A stretch of DNA of 64,000 bases, taken from contig BTRK01000006.1 in assembly GCA_036245805.1 (NCBI GenBank), forward strand, positions 7,171,613-7,235,612. The letters are read 5' to 3'. This document shows, one piece after another, positions 34,946 to 47,181 of the stretch; positions within the stretch are counted from its first letter, which is position 1; the number at the start of each line of letters is the position of its first letter. Source of the DNA: Pristionchus mayeri (Eukaryota > Nematoda > Chromadorea > Rhabditida > Neodiplogasteridae). The position numbers and the translations under genes are program-made. The notes under the pieces are model-generated. The model made no database searches. It was given only the letters and a program-made list of their open reading frames with translations, and was not told the origin of the DNA.

Positions 34946-35992
34946 CATTTGGTGTAATATTTTGGCATTATTCCGTTGTTGTTACATTTATGTATGCGCT
35001 CAAGTCTTAATATTACTTGATTACGACGTGAATTGATCCGTAACACTTTGGCATTAGAATTTTCGATTAATCTATTTACATGAGCCGCAACCGCTAGTTC
35101 CTCTAATTGTTTCATACAATTTGATTGCCAGAGGCTGTATCGCAAGTGCTCGATTACTGGTAAAAGGTTTGACAAGAGCAACGAGGATCTGGTTGCTAAC
35201 GTGAGTGTTTCTCTTTACCTTATTCAATTTTTAAATAGGAAAGTATTTACAATCTCCGATTTTCCAACGCAGGATGCGCGCCACGCCGCTTCATGTAAGT
35301 AACGCGGCAGCAAAAGTGGCGCGGGGTTACTTAATTTGTCGCGAAGCTGCGGCGTTACTTACATGAAGCGGCGCCGCAACTTTCACGAAGCTGCATGAAA
35401 TAATTTAACGAGGTGGCGATCGCATCCTCCGTTGGAAAAACGGAGATTCTGATTTAGAGCTAAGAGCAAATAGTATTTTCAGCGGGGACTGCGTTCTCTG
35501 AGGGGAGAAGATGACATCAACCCTATTTTGCCCCACCATATTAACCTCATTGATAAATGATGTCGTTTTTCACGTTCTTAATATTGGTTGAAAGACACCC
35601 ACTCATGGGTTATCTGTGAAGAACTATGAAGTACCTCCTCTTTACGATAGATTGGAGGTCTCCATTTTGTCCCTCTGCTTGACGGAGGCCCGTAATGTCG
35701 AATTAACGTTGTGTTGTTTTTATTGTATTGTCACTTCGCATATTTTGATTTCACATGCATAAATATCGATTTGAACCTCTAATAGTTCGATTATCACAAG
35801 TGTAATCAACAACGCAGGCGGAAGTGTCGGCCCTTGAGGAAAAATATTTACTTTATTTAGTAAAATGGGCGGAGCCAAGCCTTACAAATTTTCGCTAGGG
35901 ACTTCTACTCAAATCTTCAACAATTTTCCAAAATTCTGAAATGATGTGCAATGGGGGTATTCGAGGGCGTTGAAAAAGGATAGCGTCACTAT
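34946..35992. repeat. inverted-duplicate segment S2, left copy
   Basis: Near-identical to the reverse complement of 51144-52195. It begins at the mariner right junction and contains a GC-rich nested palindrome (35252-35446). An open frame on the - strand at 34950-35181 is shared by both copies, but since the DNA copies are nearly identical this does not show selection. Confidence 0.85.
35252..35446. mobile_element. GC-rich palindromic MITE-like element
   Basis: Outer inverted arms AATCTCCGATTTTCCAACG and its counterpart CGTTGGAAAAACGGAGATT enclose a second inverted pair, CGCTTCATGTAAGTAACGC and GCGTTACTTACATGAAGCG. Much more GC-rich than its surroundings. The same element is present in the inverted copy at about 51695-51890. 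Confidence 0.65.
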
Positions 35993-36587
35993 AATTTCAT
36001 TAAATGTTAATTTGAGCGAGTATCAGGATGTTTCTCTAAGCCCCGCCCATCGTGGTGTAGTGCAAGCGATCCCGCGGTTCGCTGGGTCACATCAGTTTAA
36101 CGGGTCACTTCAAGAAAATTTCGAAAAACTTTATTTGCAATTTCTTCTGTTGCGGAATCGAAAGTTAATAATCGCGCTAACTTATGAACACAACGTTATG
36201 ATAGGTGTTTAGCATATCATTCGATTCGTCTTTCCGAGATTTAGGTCTTGGATATAAATTCAACTTGGGCTTCGATTTGTGGTGAAAATGATTAATTTTA
36301 ATCGATTAATGAAAATGCAAATTAAGTTATTGACAGCCCAATTGTTTAGGGACACTCTCAGGGATCTTAGGAACAAATCATTGTTTTCAGTTTGTCATCA
36401 AATTGATTTTAAAATGAGCTGTGAAGCCCCAAAGTTTGCATTTTTTGGACATTAAAAACTTTGACGACCTAAATAAGTTCAGAAATAAGAGATATTCCAA
36501 AAAGCTCGAAGCTATCTTGTGAGGGACCCTATGGATAGGGACCACAAGGTGGTTACCCGAAATCGTCACACATGTCTAATTGTGTTG

Positions 36588-39500
36588 TTAAAGGGATCTG
36601 GACATCAAAAATCAAGTGTGCCTTAAATTGCGTCTCATCGACCCTTTAGTTGAATGCAATAAACCAAAAAAATTTAAAAAATTATTTAAGAAATAAAATA
36701 AATAATTAAATATATAGTGTATTACTGTGGAAGCGTGTAAATTCGACGTTTCAAAAAATTCAAAAAATATATATTAAAATTACTGTATTGGAAGCATCTT
36801 GATTATCGGTTTTCAGACCGGCTGGACGGCCGTCTTCTTCTGCAGTTTCTTTGCTTTCTTTTACTTTTTTTTCGGTTATTTATGTTGTATTTCACTGTTT
36901 TGTGGCCTGAATTGTATTAGAAAAGAGCTCGGTCATGTATAATGCTGTTAGTGAAGTAATCTGACCCCATTGAATTGCGAACGAACGTTTTCTGATTGCT
37001 TCATATTCCTTCTAGTCGCACTTTTACTGCTTACATTTGTTATCAGTACATGGCTATGGTTGCTCCGCTTGCCCGCTACGATGTGCATCGACACCTTGTC
37101 GAGCATTGACTTGATCATCTGAAGGGATAATATGTATCCCTTTTCATCCTTTTCACAACGTGCGGATCCCAAATAAAAAGCACTTTGCAACGCTCCTTCT
37201 CTGCACCTACCGTACTTTGTCGGGGAGTGGTCGATAGGGGGCTGGGGCGATGAGATGAGATCCCTTCTGTGGCTTCTCGCCAGCCATCTGAATTGATATT
37301 ACGGTAAGACGACATGGTGTGCTACCGAAAACGGATCCGATTCGAGACTAACCTCGCTTCGCAGCTCCTTCAGCGGTGTTCGCAGTTGCGCTTGATGCGT
37401 GAAGGTGCGAGCAGTGGTGTAGCTGTGGCTACCGGGCACTCTGCAATACACGGTAAATAACCAAGCCGGAAACTGCTTGTAGATGAACACGAGTCACGGG
37501 ACTGTTTTCAATTAGCAGTTTGATTCCGCCGCTATACTTACATATTCTATCAGCATTAAATTAAATAAGGAAAAAATATAAACGCACCTTTTCATCGAGC
37601 GCGCGGATGTCCGCCATCGTAAGCTGATGCAGTCGTCCATCCAGCAGAACACCTGCAATTTGTGCCATTAGTCCAGCCCTATTCCAGAGCGAAGAGCCGT
37701 GAATGGGTGATGAATGTGCATTAACATGCGTATATTCGAAAAATATTCGAAAATGCTACATGTCCTTCGCAAGGTGATCGCTCGTCCCACCACTTCCATG
37801 TTTCATCGAACCCCCCTAAATAAACCGCGAAAAGCGAACCTCGCGGTGGAACTTGGAGAACAGCCGGGTTACTGCTTGATGGAGAAGCTCTCGACCATCT
37901 GCTGGAAGCCGAACCACTTGAAGTACACGGACACGAGCTTGTACGCGCTCATCACCTGACATTCGTTATTTAAATAATTTTTTCTTTTAGAATTCATGAG
38001 GTCACAATAAAAAATGCAGATTCACTAGGCCGATCTGAGCTTCAAAAGTAGATCTACTATGCATAGCTTCGACAAACAGGCCAGCTGCTTGCTAGTTATC
38101 TAGTTGCCCTTTACGGCTCGACTCCGGGCTTCTTTTTCTGGCAGCAGTTTCATCAATAATAGTGCTAGCTACTTTTCAGTATCAAGGAAATGATATAGCG
38201 AATCCATTCATTCAAAGTAAAGTTCACTTACCGGCTCCGTGCCGATCCTCCAGTCATTGACGAGCGGTCCTCTTCTTCGTCTGGTACAGGGAGGGCGACA
38301 TCTCCTGCTTGACGCCGGCCGGCGTCAGGAACTCCTTAGCGTTGGCGATGCCGATGTGGACGACCTCCCGCTTCTCCCTTGAGAGGTTGTGTGCCTGTAT
38401 TTTAAACAATTAAATATTATTTTAAACACTGACAAATAATGAAACGTCAAACAGGTTGATCCTACGAGCGTATTTTCGAATTTAACAATTAAATATAAAC
38501 TGGTAATCAATAATGTACACGCCATTCAGTATCACTCTTGTAAGGTTGTGAGAAACTAAAGAAGGGCGCTCTCGAGAGATGGAAGTACGATACAGAAGGC
38601 GAGAGAACTACCTCCGAAACAAACACTCTAGTAACGGAGTCTAGTTTCTTCAAATTCTCACTCACTTTCTCGGTGGTTCCTCGGTCGGACAGGTGGATGG
38701 TCTCGACCTTGACGAAGAAGTTGTCCTTCATGTAGTCGGGGAGTTCCAGGCCTCCTCGTGGATCGCCAGCAATCCCTGGGGCGCGATCTTGAGGATCAGC
38801 GTCGGGACCTAAACAATTAGAAAATATTTTTAAGATTAAATATGCACTAATTAACGGATAATTAGCACTGACCTTCGACTGGAGGTGGTAGATCTTGTGC
38901 CGTTGAAGAGCGCGTGGTTCGCGAACGGCTCATTTCTCAGTACCTGCAAAACGGGACCGATAATTGGATGGAAGCTGCACATGCCTGGTGGGGTGAGAAA
39001 CGGAAGCAAGCAAGGCGTAATTACATGGCGTGAGCGCGAGAATTGCGTCTATGGTAAACGCGGCAGGATTATTAGGTCTGGAACTCGGGAAAAGCGGGTG
39101 AGTTTTTGTATTTTTAAGCGGTCGGCAACATAAAATCTGGCCACATTTTGTCACTTGGCCCTAATAGACGAAGTGGGAAACGCACCTATACTCTCTCCCC
39201 GCCGCCAGTTTCCGCCTTGCTCGCTTCGGCAACGGAGTGCAATTGGCCGACCTGGCACTCCTCTACGGTCAGCGGAAGGACGGTACGGCTGGTACGGTTA
39301 AATAAAAATAGTAATAAAAAACAATAAAACAATCGTGGAAAACGCACTATTCCTTGACGATCATTCTCCGTGTTGCACGTTCTACTCCGCCGACGAAGGA
39401 TGGACCGGCAGCGAACCGCTGAAACGGAGTGAGGCTCGACAATAAAAGACAGCACGAAGGAGGCAAAACTATTATGTAGTATCGACATTATCGAGGAAAA

Positions 39501-40138
39501 GTATTACAATCGTGAGGATGGTGGGAAAAGTCGGGAACAACTAGTCAACGCGCCTTCCTACACGGTAGAGCGAACGAACACCGCAGATAAGAACTGATGT
39601 CGGCATTTCCACGCTCATATCAAGCCACGCCGAATTAAATGCACACGCGAGTAGTGGATGAGAAGCAGGTTGAGTCAGCATTATTTATATTGCAAGTTGC
39701 TCGCAAGTCTAGCGAAACAAGAGCAACTCGAAAAACTGCTAGCAAATTTGGCACCATAAGCTAAACAAGGTGTATTTCTGCCTAAATTCATGGTGAGCAA
39801 AGTGAATTGGGCCATTCTGAAACGGAATATAACCAGTTTCGAAAAGAAACAACGTAAAAACAAGTGGAAAACGCTGACAAATGCGGAGCCCGGTTGCGGT
39901 CGCTAGCGGGAACCGGTAAATTTAGAGCCGGTAAATTGCAAAAATGGTGGGAAACCTCACCAAGGCTCACGCTACCGTTCAAATTGTTGAATTATTTTCA
40001 TTGCGAATTTTCTCCACTCATATATTTTTTAAATTTGTGTTTTATTTTTCGAAATAATATGTTTTCAATAGTTGATTTCAATAGAAATAAACCAAATAAT
40101 TTAAAAATATAAACTTTGGGGCTCCCGGATCCCTTTAA
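36588..40138. mobile_element. possible TTAA-flanked unit carrying the PITP pseudogene
   Basis: TTAAAGGGATCTGG at 36588 and its inverse CCGGATCCCTTTAA ending at 40138 bracket the whole PITP locus, with TTAA at both outer ends as in piggyBac-type insertions. The inverted match is only 14 bp with one mismatch, within reach of chance over 3.5 kb. A second inverted pair (GCCCCAAAGTTTGCATTTTT at about 36427 and its counterpart near 40108-40124) is not collinear with it. Confidence 0.25.
37207..39418 (-). pseudogene. phosphatidylinositol transfer protein (PITP), nine-exon pseudogene
   Basis: PITPs move phosphatidylinositol and phosphatidylcholine between membranes in the cytosol. Exons on the - strand: 39348-39418 (ATG at 39364, MIVKEY), 39186-39288 ([20 protein letters not shown], then ETGGGE), 38873-38943 (NEPFANHALFNG), 38666-38808 (IHEEAWN, MKDNFFVKVETIHL), 38232-38394 (AHNLSREKREVVHIGIANAK), 37840-37955 (SAYKLVSVYFKWFGFQQMVE), 37588-37652 (MADIRALDEK), 37353-37440 (LKELRSE) and 37207-37287 (terminal). 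All splice sites conform. Exon 2 ends in an in-frame TAG, exon 4 lacks about ten expected codons, and exons 3, 5, 6 and 7 have single frameshifts. Unprocessed pseudogene, or a locus with assembly indels. Confidence 0.85.
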
Positions 40139-41443
40139 GAGGTCGTCCACCAGAGAACGTAACAGATGTGAAAAGGTCTCGGATGGTCAAAATTCAAATA
40201 ATTCTCAAACTTTTTTCCTGAAATGGTACTCCCAAATGCTGATTGACAGGGTACATGAGAATGGCCAGCTATAGATTTTGAAAAAGTTACCGTAACCGAT
40301 CGATTTTGGGGGTCGATCTCAAAATTATTATTTTTATAGTTTTTCTGGCGCATTTTCACTCGTAGAAAACGAATTTCTATGCTAGAACTCGAGAAAATGC
40401 GATATAAAAATGATAGGTCCAAAATACTGCTCGAAAAGTGACAACATGAGATAACTAATTAATTTATGAACCGTCTTAATTTATACTTTGAAAACTTCAA
40501 CATGTACCTAGTCTACGATATTTTTTGCAGATTTTTAAAAATGACGCCCGTTAGGTTTTTGTGCCCTCAAAGTCAGCTCCCAAAAAAAGGCCCAAGCCTG
40601 AATGTCAAGTCGAAATAGACATAGGCACCAGTCCTTGTGCTATAAATGTAGAGCACGATGAGCTGAATATTTCATCTGTTGAAAGTGAGCGTTTATCTTT
40701 TCATTGAAGCACGCTAGAGCGCCTAGAAGTTGGTAAAATGGACGGTGGAGGTGCGCGAGTGAGCACTACATAGAGGGGAGGAAGAGAGAGGTCAGGCGGC
40801 GAGAGCGCCAGACGGGTAGATCGCGCGCTCCCGGGGGCGTTTCTAATCAACTTCTAGGCTGTGTAGCGCGCTTCAATGAAAAGATAAACGCTCACTTTCA
40901 TCAGATGAAATGTTCAGCTCATCGTGCTCTACATTTCTAGCATAATCACTGGTGTATATGTCTATTTCAACTTGACATGCAGGTTTGGGCCTTTCTGTGG
41001 GAGCTGAGTTTGAGGACACAAAAACCTAACGGGCGTCATTTTTAAAATTCTGCAAAAAATATTGTAGACTAGGTGCAAGTTGAAGTTTTCGAAATAGAAA
41101 TATCGCCTACGACGGTTCATAAATTAATTATTTATCTCTGGTTTTGTCACTTTTCGAGCAGTATTTTGGACCTATCATTTTTATATCGCATTTTCTCGAG
41201 TTCTAACATAGAAATTCGTTTTCTACGAGTGAAAATACGCCAGAAAAGTATAAAAATAATAATTTTGAGATATCGATTTTTTCGACCCCAAAATCGATCG
41301 GTTACGGTAACTTTTTCAAAATCTATAGCTGGCCATTGTCATGTACCAATCAGCATTTGGGAGAACCACTTCAAGAAAAAAGTTTGAGAATTATTTGAAT
41401 TTTGAACATCCGAGATCTTTTCCGATTTCTCGTGGATGGTCTC
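40139..41443. mobile_element. foldback element FB3, TTAA target
   Basis: A 1305-bp palindrome flanked by TTAA (40135-40138 and 41444-41447). Its ends are GAGGTCGTCCACCAGAGAA and the inverse of GAGACCATCCACGAGAAAT. The arms meet around a central unpaired purine-rich stretch (about 40745-40835, GAGAGCGCCAGACGGGTAGA) bounded by CATTGAAGCACGCTAGAGCG on the left and GTGTAGCGCGCTTCAATG on the right. Non-coding; same family as FB4 by ends and core. Confidence 0.9.
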
Positions 41444-41546
41444 TTAATAATGCGAAGGCATGGTAAATGTTGCCGCCATGTGCATTGAGGTTGAACCATT
41501 GATGCAGCGGAAAAAGTGGGGGGAGGAAGGAGAAGATGAAGCAAAT

Positions 41547-41795
41547 CGGGTGGAAAAAAGTCTGAGGAGGAAAAGGAGAACTTTCGAATTTTGAATTCGC
41601 GCCAATTTCAGTAATTCGCTTCTCATTGAAGCTATATACTTAAAAATTGTCCTGGGGGTCCTCCTGACCATATGAAACCCAAATATGAAGTTCCAAGTCG
41701 ATTGTTCCACGGAGAAACAAGATATAGCGAAAAACATAAAAAAGGCGCGAATTTAAAATTTCTCCTTTTTCTCCTCCCCGACTTTTTTCCACCCG
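41547..41795. mobile_element. small foldback MITE
   Basis: Inverted arms CGGGTGGAAAAAAGTCTGAG and its counterpart ending ACTTTTTTCCACCCG; inner ends CGAATTTTGAATTCGCGCC and GGCGCGAATTTAAAATTT. 249 bp, the centre is non-palindromic. A repeat C fragment (TGTGCATTGAGGTTGAACC at 41479) lies just to its left. Confidence 0.7.
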
Positions 41796-42573
41796 AAGAG
41801 GAATTCCTCCTTGACTTTTTCCACAGCATGACTTATCAGCTCGGAAATTACGGCAGCACCGTTTCATAAAACACAATTATATGTTATTGGTCTGTCATTG
41901 TCTCGAATATGACACGAGACATCTAAATTGGCCTGTTTTTATTTTAAAATCGAAGAATCGGACCATTGAATTACGAATTTGAACGATCGTTTGAAGCATC
42001 CTTGAAACCAGAATCGCGCTAGCAGAGAAACTTGGTTAGTCGCAACTCCACTTGAATTCACCGGCGACCGGCGCATGAAATTCTGTGGGGTCAATGCAAT
42101 AGCACTGCTCGCCTTCTAATACGTTCTCCGCTTCCTTTGTCTGGCGCACGCCAGGTGATACGGAAAAGTGAGCAAGTCAAGCACGCCATTTCTTAAATAA
42201 ATGCCGTTTTCGCATTGTTTCCTAAAACGCATTGAAAAAATATACAACGGCTTCGTTCTTCGGACTGCGTGTTTGGTGAAAAAAATATCTCAATGAATTC
42301 TTCGGCCGGTGAGAGTGAGGTTTCATCATTTTTGTAAATATTTCACGGCATCGGCAGACTCGATAGTGTTTTTGCAGATGTTCATACAGACAATTAATTC
42401 TTCTATTTTGCTTATTTTATTTGTAAATGAGAGAAGGATGGATCGCACGGCCGACGATTGTCTTTCTTTTGAGGAATCTTTGAAACCAGGCTCGCGCAAG
42501 CTTAATAATTTTGAAATAGTTCCACGCGACTTTTCTCTCGCGCACGCAAAATTCGTGAAAATAGAGCAAGGTA

Positions 42574-44241
42574 TCAGGTTGAGCCTAAAGTTTTGCGCGA
42601 TTTTGACTAAAGTGCATCCTGATATCTACCATCGTCCGTTGTTGCCCAATCAATTAAGATCTTTTAGTGCTAGATAGGGGCATTTATACTCTCTTTAGCG
42701 GACACTATCGTAGATCTGTCCGACCAAAGAAAATAAAACAGCGATGTAGCAAACTTCATGTGGCTAACCAACGACATAACTTTTCAAATGATTACAATTT
42801 CTTTTAGAATGGAGATAGGACCCTATGCTAACCACAGTTGTAAAGCATAACTGGCATATATTGTACTTAGAAATAAGCGCGGAATCAGAATTTGAGTTTT
42901 CATGACGATTGTCAAGATAAGTTTTTGGGGTAATGTATCTATGCCGATAGTTCTTGGGGTTTCAATTATTTATGAATGTGAACTACCTTTCTAATACAAG
43001 TCAAAATTTCATTTGGGAGTGAATGCGGACCTCCATTCATGAACAAGGTTTTTCGGATTTTAGGTGTCTAATGTAGAACATCGAAATACACACTTTTGCC
43101 TTTTTTTGTGCTAGCCACGTGGTTTTAAGGGCGGTTCTTTCGTGCTAAAATTAACGAACTACCCTTACCCTATCACTCACTAATTAGGAATATTGTGGAG
43201 GTCGCTACTTTTTCTAGGGTTAGCCGTCACGGCACGGTGCCTGAAGACCCTCCATATCAGCGTTTTCGACATTTTTCGTTGAAAAATAATTCATGTGCAA
43301 ATGTCACTTTTTTTAGATGAGAAAGTAAAGTGAGCTCTTAAATATCGTTGCAATAGAGAATCCTGTAAGTAGTGATAACATCGCCCATAGGTAGCTGCTA
43401 GTGTTGCAAATCCGAACGAAACCGATTTCGAACAGACGTAATGAAGAATGAGTGAGCAATTGTTCGGCTTTGTTCAATTTCGGACGAACGTTCGGATTGT
43501 TCGGATTCGTTCGGTTTTAATTGAAGGATGTCATTTAATCGTGAAACATAGCCGAATACAAGTCCCCTCGAATCACTTGGAAAAAGAGGGGCAGGTTGTA
43601 TTTGGGTATGTTTCACGATTGAAAGATAACCTTCAATTAAAACCGAACGAATCCGAACAATCCGAAGGTTCGTCCGATCAGACAAAGAAAGTCGAACAAG
43701 GGGGAAATTAGATTGTCCGATCATTCTGTTCGGATTTTGTTCGAATTGTTCGTCCGTTTTCGCAACACTAGTAGCTGCCAGTCTCGTTAATCCGCGAAAC
43801 AGGTGATTTGATCGAGGGAACTCTGATTTTTCAAAGTACCCGTGATTCATTGACCTATACGAAGCGAATACTGCATTCCACAGCTTTCTCTTTTCGGTAC
43901 TAGGTAGTGCACGCCTCGGGCAACTTATTAAACTTTATAAGCATCTATCTAAAAATTTCTCGGCAAAGTACAGCAATTTAAAAGAAAATCAATATTTTTT
44001 TTGAAAAATCCTTACGCAGATCTTCATTTCTCGCAAAGTAGAGCTATTTGCTCTAGTTAAAATGAATTATTCTAAAGGTTGAACATGTCCCTATATATCG
44101 ACATCAGGACAACAGTTGGTTATTTTAGCAAAAGAAACTACACGAACTCAGTTGTTGAGGCCCAAAATCGCGCAAAACTTTATGCTCAACCTAATACAAA
44201 GTTGAGGCCCAAAATCGCGCAAAACTTTATGCTCAACCTAA
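42574..44241. mobile_element. mariner-type element M6 with duplicated right end
   Basis: Left end TCAGGTTGAGCCTAAAGTTT is inverted at the right as AAACTTTATGCTCAACCTAA; TA flanks are present. The right 46-47 bp are tandemly duplicated, giving two possible ends (44194 and 44241), both followed by TA. Without the nested hAT MITE (43399-43770) and the duplication the length is about 1.25 kb, full mariner size, but I recognise no transposase remnant. Confidence 0.7.
43399..43770. mobile_element. hAT MITE nested in M6, perfect 8-bp duplication
   Basis: TIR TAGTGTTGCAAATCCGAACG and right end TTTTCGCAACACTA are flanked by GTAGCTGC on both sides (43391-43398, 43771-43778). The interior is a long foldback built from CGAACAATCCGAA-like repeats, so it would also fold as RNA. 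372 bp, non-coding. Confidence 0.92.
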
Positions 44242-44249
44242 TACATTGC

Positions 44250-45640
44250 ATCAGCCCATAAGTTTCCGTTTTCGAACCTTTTTATTATAGTTTCACTGTT
44301 AATTTGGCATATATTTCTAAATGGCTAATCGTACCATTCCTTCCTAATTTGAATAAGTTATTAGCATCTATGTAAGTAGTACTTTCTTACGTTATTTTGG
44401 TTTCGTACTGCTATTCGCAGAGCACAGACGATCGAAACATCGGGCCGAGTCGACCCACCCAACGACTTTGATTTACATTGTGGCCTCAATGATGGGGCCA
44501 ATACTAAGTGGTACTGATGAGCGTATCCAAGCGCCCGTTGATAATGGAGAACTAGATGAAACTCAAAACAAAACTCAAACGCAATTGAATTTATGTACTT
44601 GTCGTGATCCTTACGATTCTTCTTCCTTGTCTCCACTATCATGCAGTGAATCGCAGAGATTCTGCCGGATGCTCTCCAAATGATCAAGAATTTAACCCTG
44701 GTGAGCGGATATTAGTTATTGAAGTCATAAACGCCGTACAATCAACGATCATCTTGACATTGATCTGATAGCTTCCCAGTGAAACCTCAGAATTACCAGT
44801 GAAAACGGTAAATTTTCGCACTTAGCAGGGATCGTTGTTTTTATAAATATTATTGGTAGTAATGTTAATATAATAAGAATCCGATGTATGGATAATTAGA
44901 AGGCGGCGAAAAGTCTGGAAATTTTAGATTTTTAAAATTTAATTATTTAACTTTGCCTACAGCCTTCCTAATTATTTTCTTCTTTGCAACTGCAGAAACC
45001 GTTCTAGCGATGTTATTTAATTGCGTGTGCGAGTGTGAAAGTGGAAGGAGCGCATCGGGTCAGTTGGACTCTCTCCATTGTACTCATTATCTAATTATTG
45101 AAGCTGGTCGGTATAGAGAGTGTTTGCAAAATGCAAACAGTTAGGCGTTGTAACGGTCAAGTAAGGAAGCGGCAGCGCTCTCCCACCCTATTCAGTGAGC
45201 TAGAGTGTTTCCGCCAAAAGAAAAGAGAGAGAGAGAAAAGAGTGATGTTACTCGTCGGATGTGAAATTAGTATTTTTAGAATGGATCGCTTGGATAAATT
45301 GTGAGATAAAAATTCGGCCGAACAAGTAATAATCGTGAAACCTCTTTTTTCATAGCAAAAAACCCAAATTTATTCAATGCTCCAGCGCCTTTTCCCTATT
45401 GATTTTAGAAATTGTTTCTTTAATCTGCTGTGCCCAATCGTAATATTCTTCCTTTCAGCAAGTAGGTGGTGATTTTGGAGAAATTTGTAGATCGACGAAT
45501 TGAGAAAGGTTCGAAATCGTGCTCAATTACTATCCCACGGAGAATAAGGTGAGTTCGATACTAGAAGAGACTACAGCAGCGCGATTATGTGCGCCAACAA
45601 TAAAATAGTAGCGAAAGAAAAATTGTTGACTTGTTTGCCT
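44250..45640. other. no gene recognised
   Basis: Open frames at 44468-44683 and 44953-45304 have no recognised motif and no flanking splice signals that I can support. Confidence 0.4.
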
Positions 45641-46100
45641 CCGTGCGCATTGAGGTTTTACCCATAACTTAACATTCCAGTAAAACAGATACGATAGTAA
45701 CTCTGATAAATACTGTCGAATAAAAAATAGATCGATCTAATGATCGTGGCTCTCACATTACATCAATGAGGATACTAAGAAAATACAGATATCAATGAAT
45801 ATTTTAAATTCATACAGCTGATGTCGTTCAAGTCCTCTGGAGGATGTGATGGGGATTCCGAGTTGACTCTGCTTTCTTCACTCGAGGAGAGCGACGATGT
45901 GAGTTCAATAAGGCGCCGAACATGGTAGTCAGGGATATAATGCATTTTTGTTCGTTCTCCCGGGGGAGTCGCATTGACTAAATTCCGATATTCCGGATCT
46001 TGTATTGTTTGTGAAACAAATATTCTCCCGGTTTAAATTTCCGTATAATTGCCCTCAACAACATTTCAAAATGATTCATATCAACTCTAACGAAGATACG
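45640..46100. repeat. dispersed repeat C, copy 4
   Basis: Opens TGCCTCCGTGCGCATTGAGG and follows the same block order as 21825-22305 through ATCGATCTAATGATCGTGGC, GGCGCCGAACATGGTAGTCA and GTTTGTGAAACAAATATTCT. Confidence 0.65.
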
Positions 46101-46376
46101 AAATTCTATTGCAGATATATTTGATGTGGACGATCCATACCAATACAATGACTCATTATCATATGAATAATGAGGTGAGTTCAGCATCGGCAGGCGGATA
46201 TCGCTGCACTAAAATCTACGACAATGACAGAAAATATTTCAGAAATAAATAATTACTGAATACATTCTCAACTTTATTACGCATAGGACTTGTGTTTCAC
46301 GACATCATCAAGATCTGAGAATCCGGAATAGATTAATCGTTGGCCTTTCGAATAAGTAGAAATCATTGCAAGAAGC

Positions 46377-47177
46377 AAAACAAATTCTAGAAAACACTGT
46401 CTTCTGTAGTACTATATTCAATGCCGTGAGTGGGGCCCCGAAGTTCGAACTATCTTCAAACTATCTTCAAAAATCTTCGGGGCCCGAACTATCTTCAATA
46501 AACGTTCTTTCTCTATCGGTCTGATGATGTGAGAGATGCTTGTGAGCTCTCGACGTTACAGCTATGCAAAGGCTAATCCTAATGCGCTCAATTGAATTAT
46601 GTCGAAATTTCGAACTTAAATCACGAATTAGTCATGATATCCTGTAGAATAAAAGGAAATGTAAGGTTCCCGGCGTTAATTACCTGATTCAAACCAAACC
46701 AACGTATATTAACTAACCACTAACCAAACCAACGTATATTAAATTAGCTTTTTGAGTGTGATTATTTTAAGTATTTAATTTTCTTTAAACGGTCGACCGT
46801 AATATTATTGTGACTATTCGTAATCAGATTCCTATAATGTAGTTGTGAAACGAATTTCTCACTAGCTAGTGGCAGAATGTTTATGAAAATCGCAGGATGG
46901 AAAAGTTGTTATGATCTTGTCATGCATATCACTGAATTCTAGACATATGTTCTCAATTACCGAATATTCATGCTTGCATGGCACTCCCTATTGTTCTGCC
47001 GAGGGATCCCTACTATCCCACTACCTTGAATGAAGCGAGCATTCGAATACCGGCATGAGTGGGGTTGGTGAAAGAGCAAAAAACTCTACATTTTACGAAA
47101 TCATGCATTTATAGGTTTCAACAGTTTCTTATCATTAAACTAATTGATGTTTGCCCAATTATTCCATGCGATTCTGT
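46377..47177. repeat. inverted-duplicate segment S1, right copy
   Basis: Reverse complement of 31490-33597 without the M5 mariner, hence the empty site near 46830. It carries its own short tandem duplication (ACTAACCAAACCAACGTATA, about 46700-46745). Its inner part (about 46912-47177) is also the left flank of the palindrome centred on FB4. Confidence 0.85.
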
Positions 47178-47181
47178 TTAA

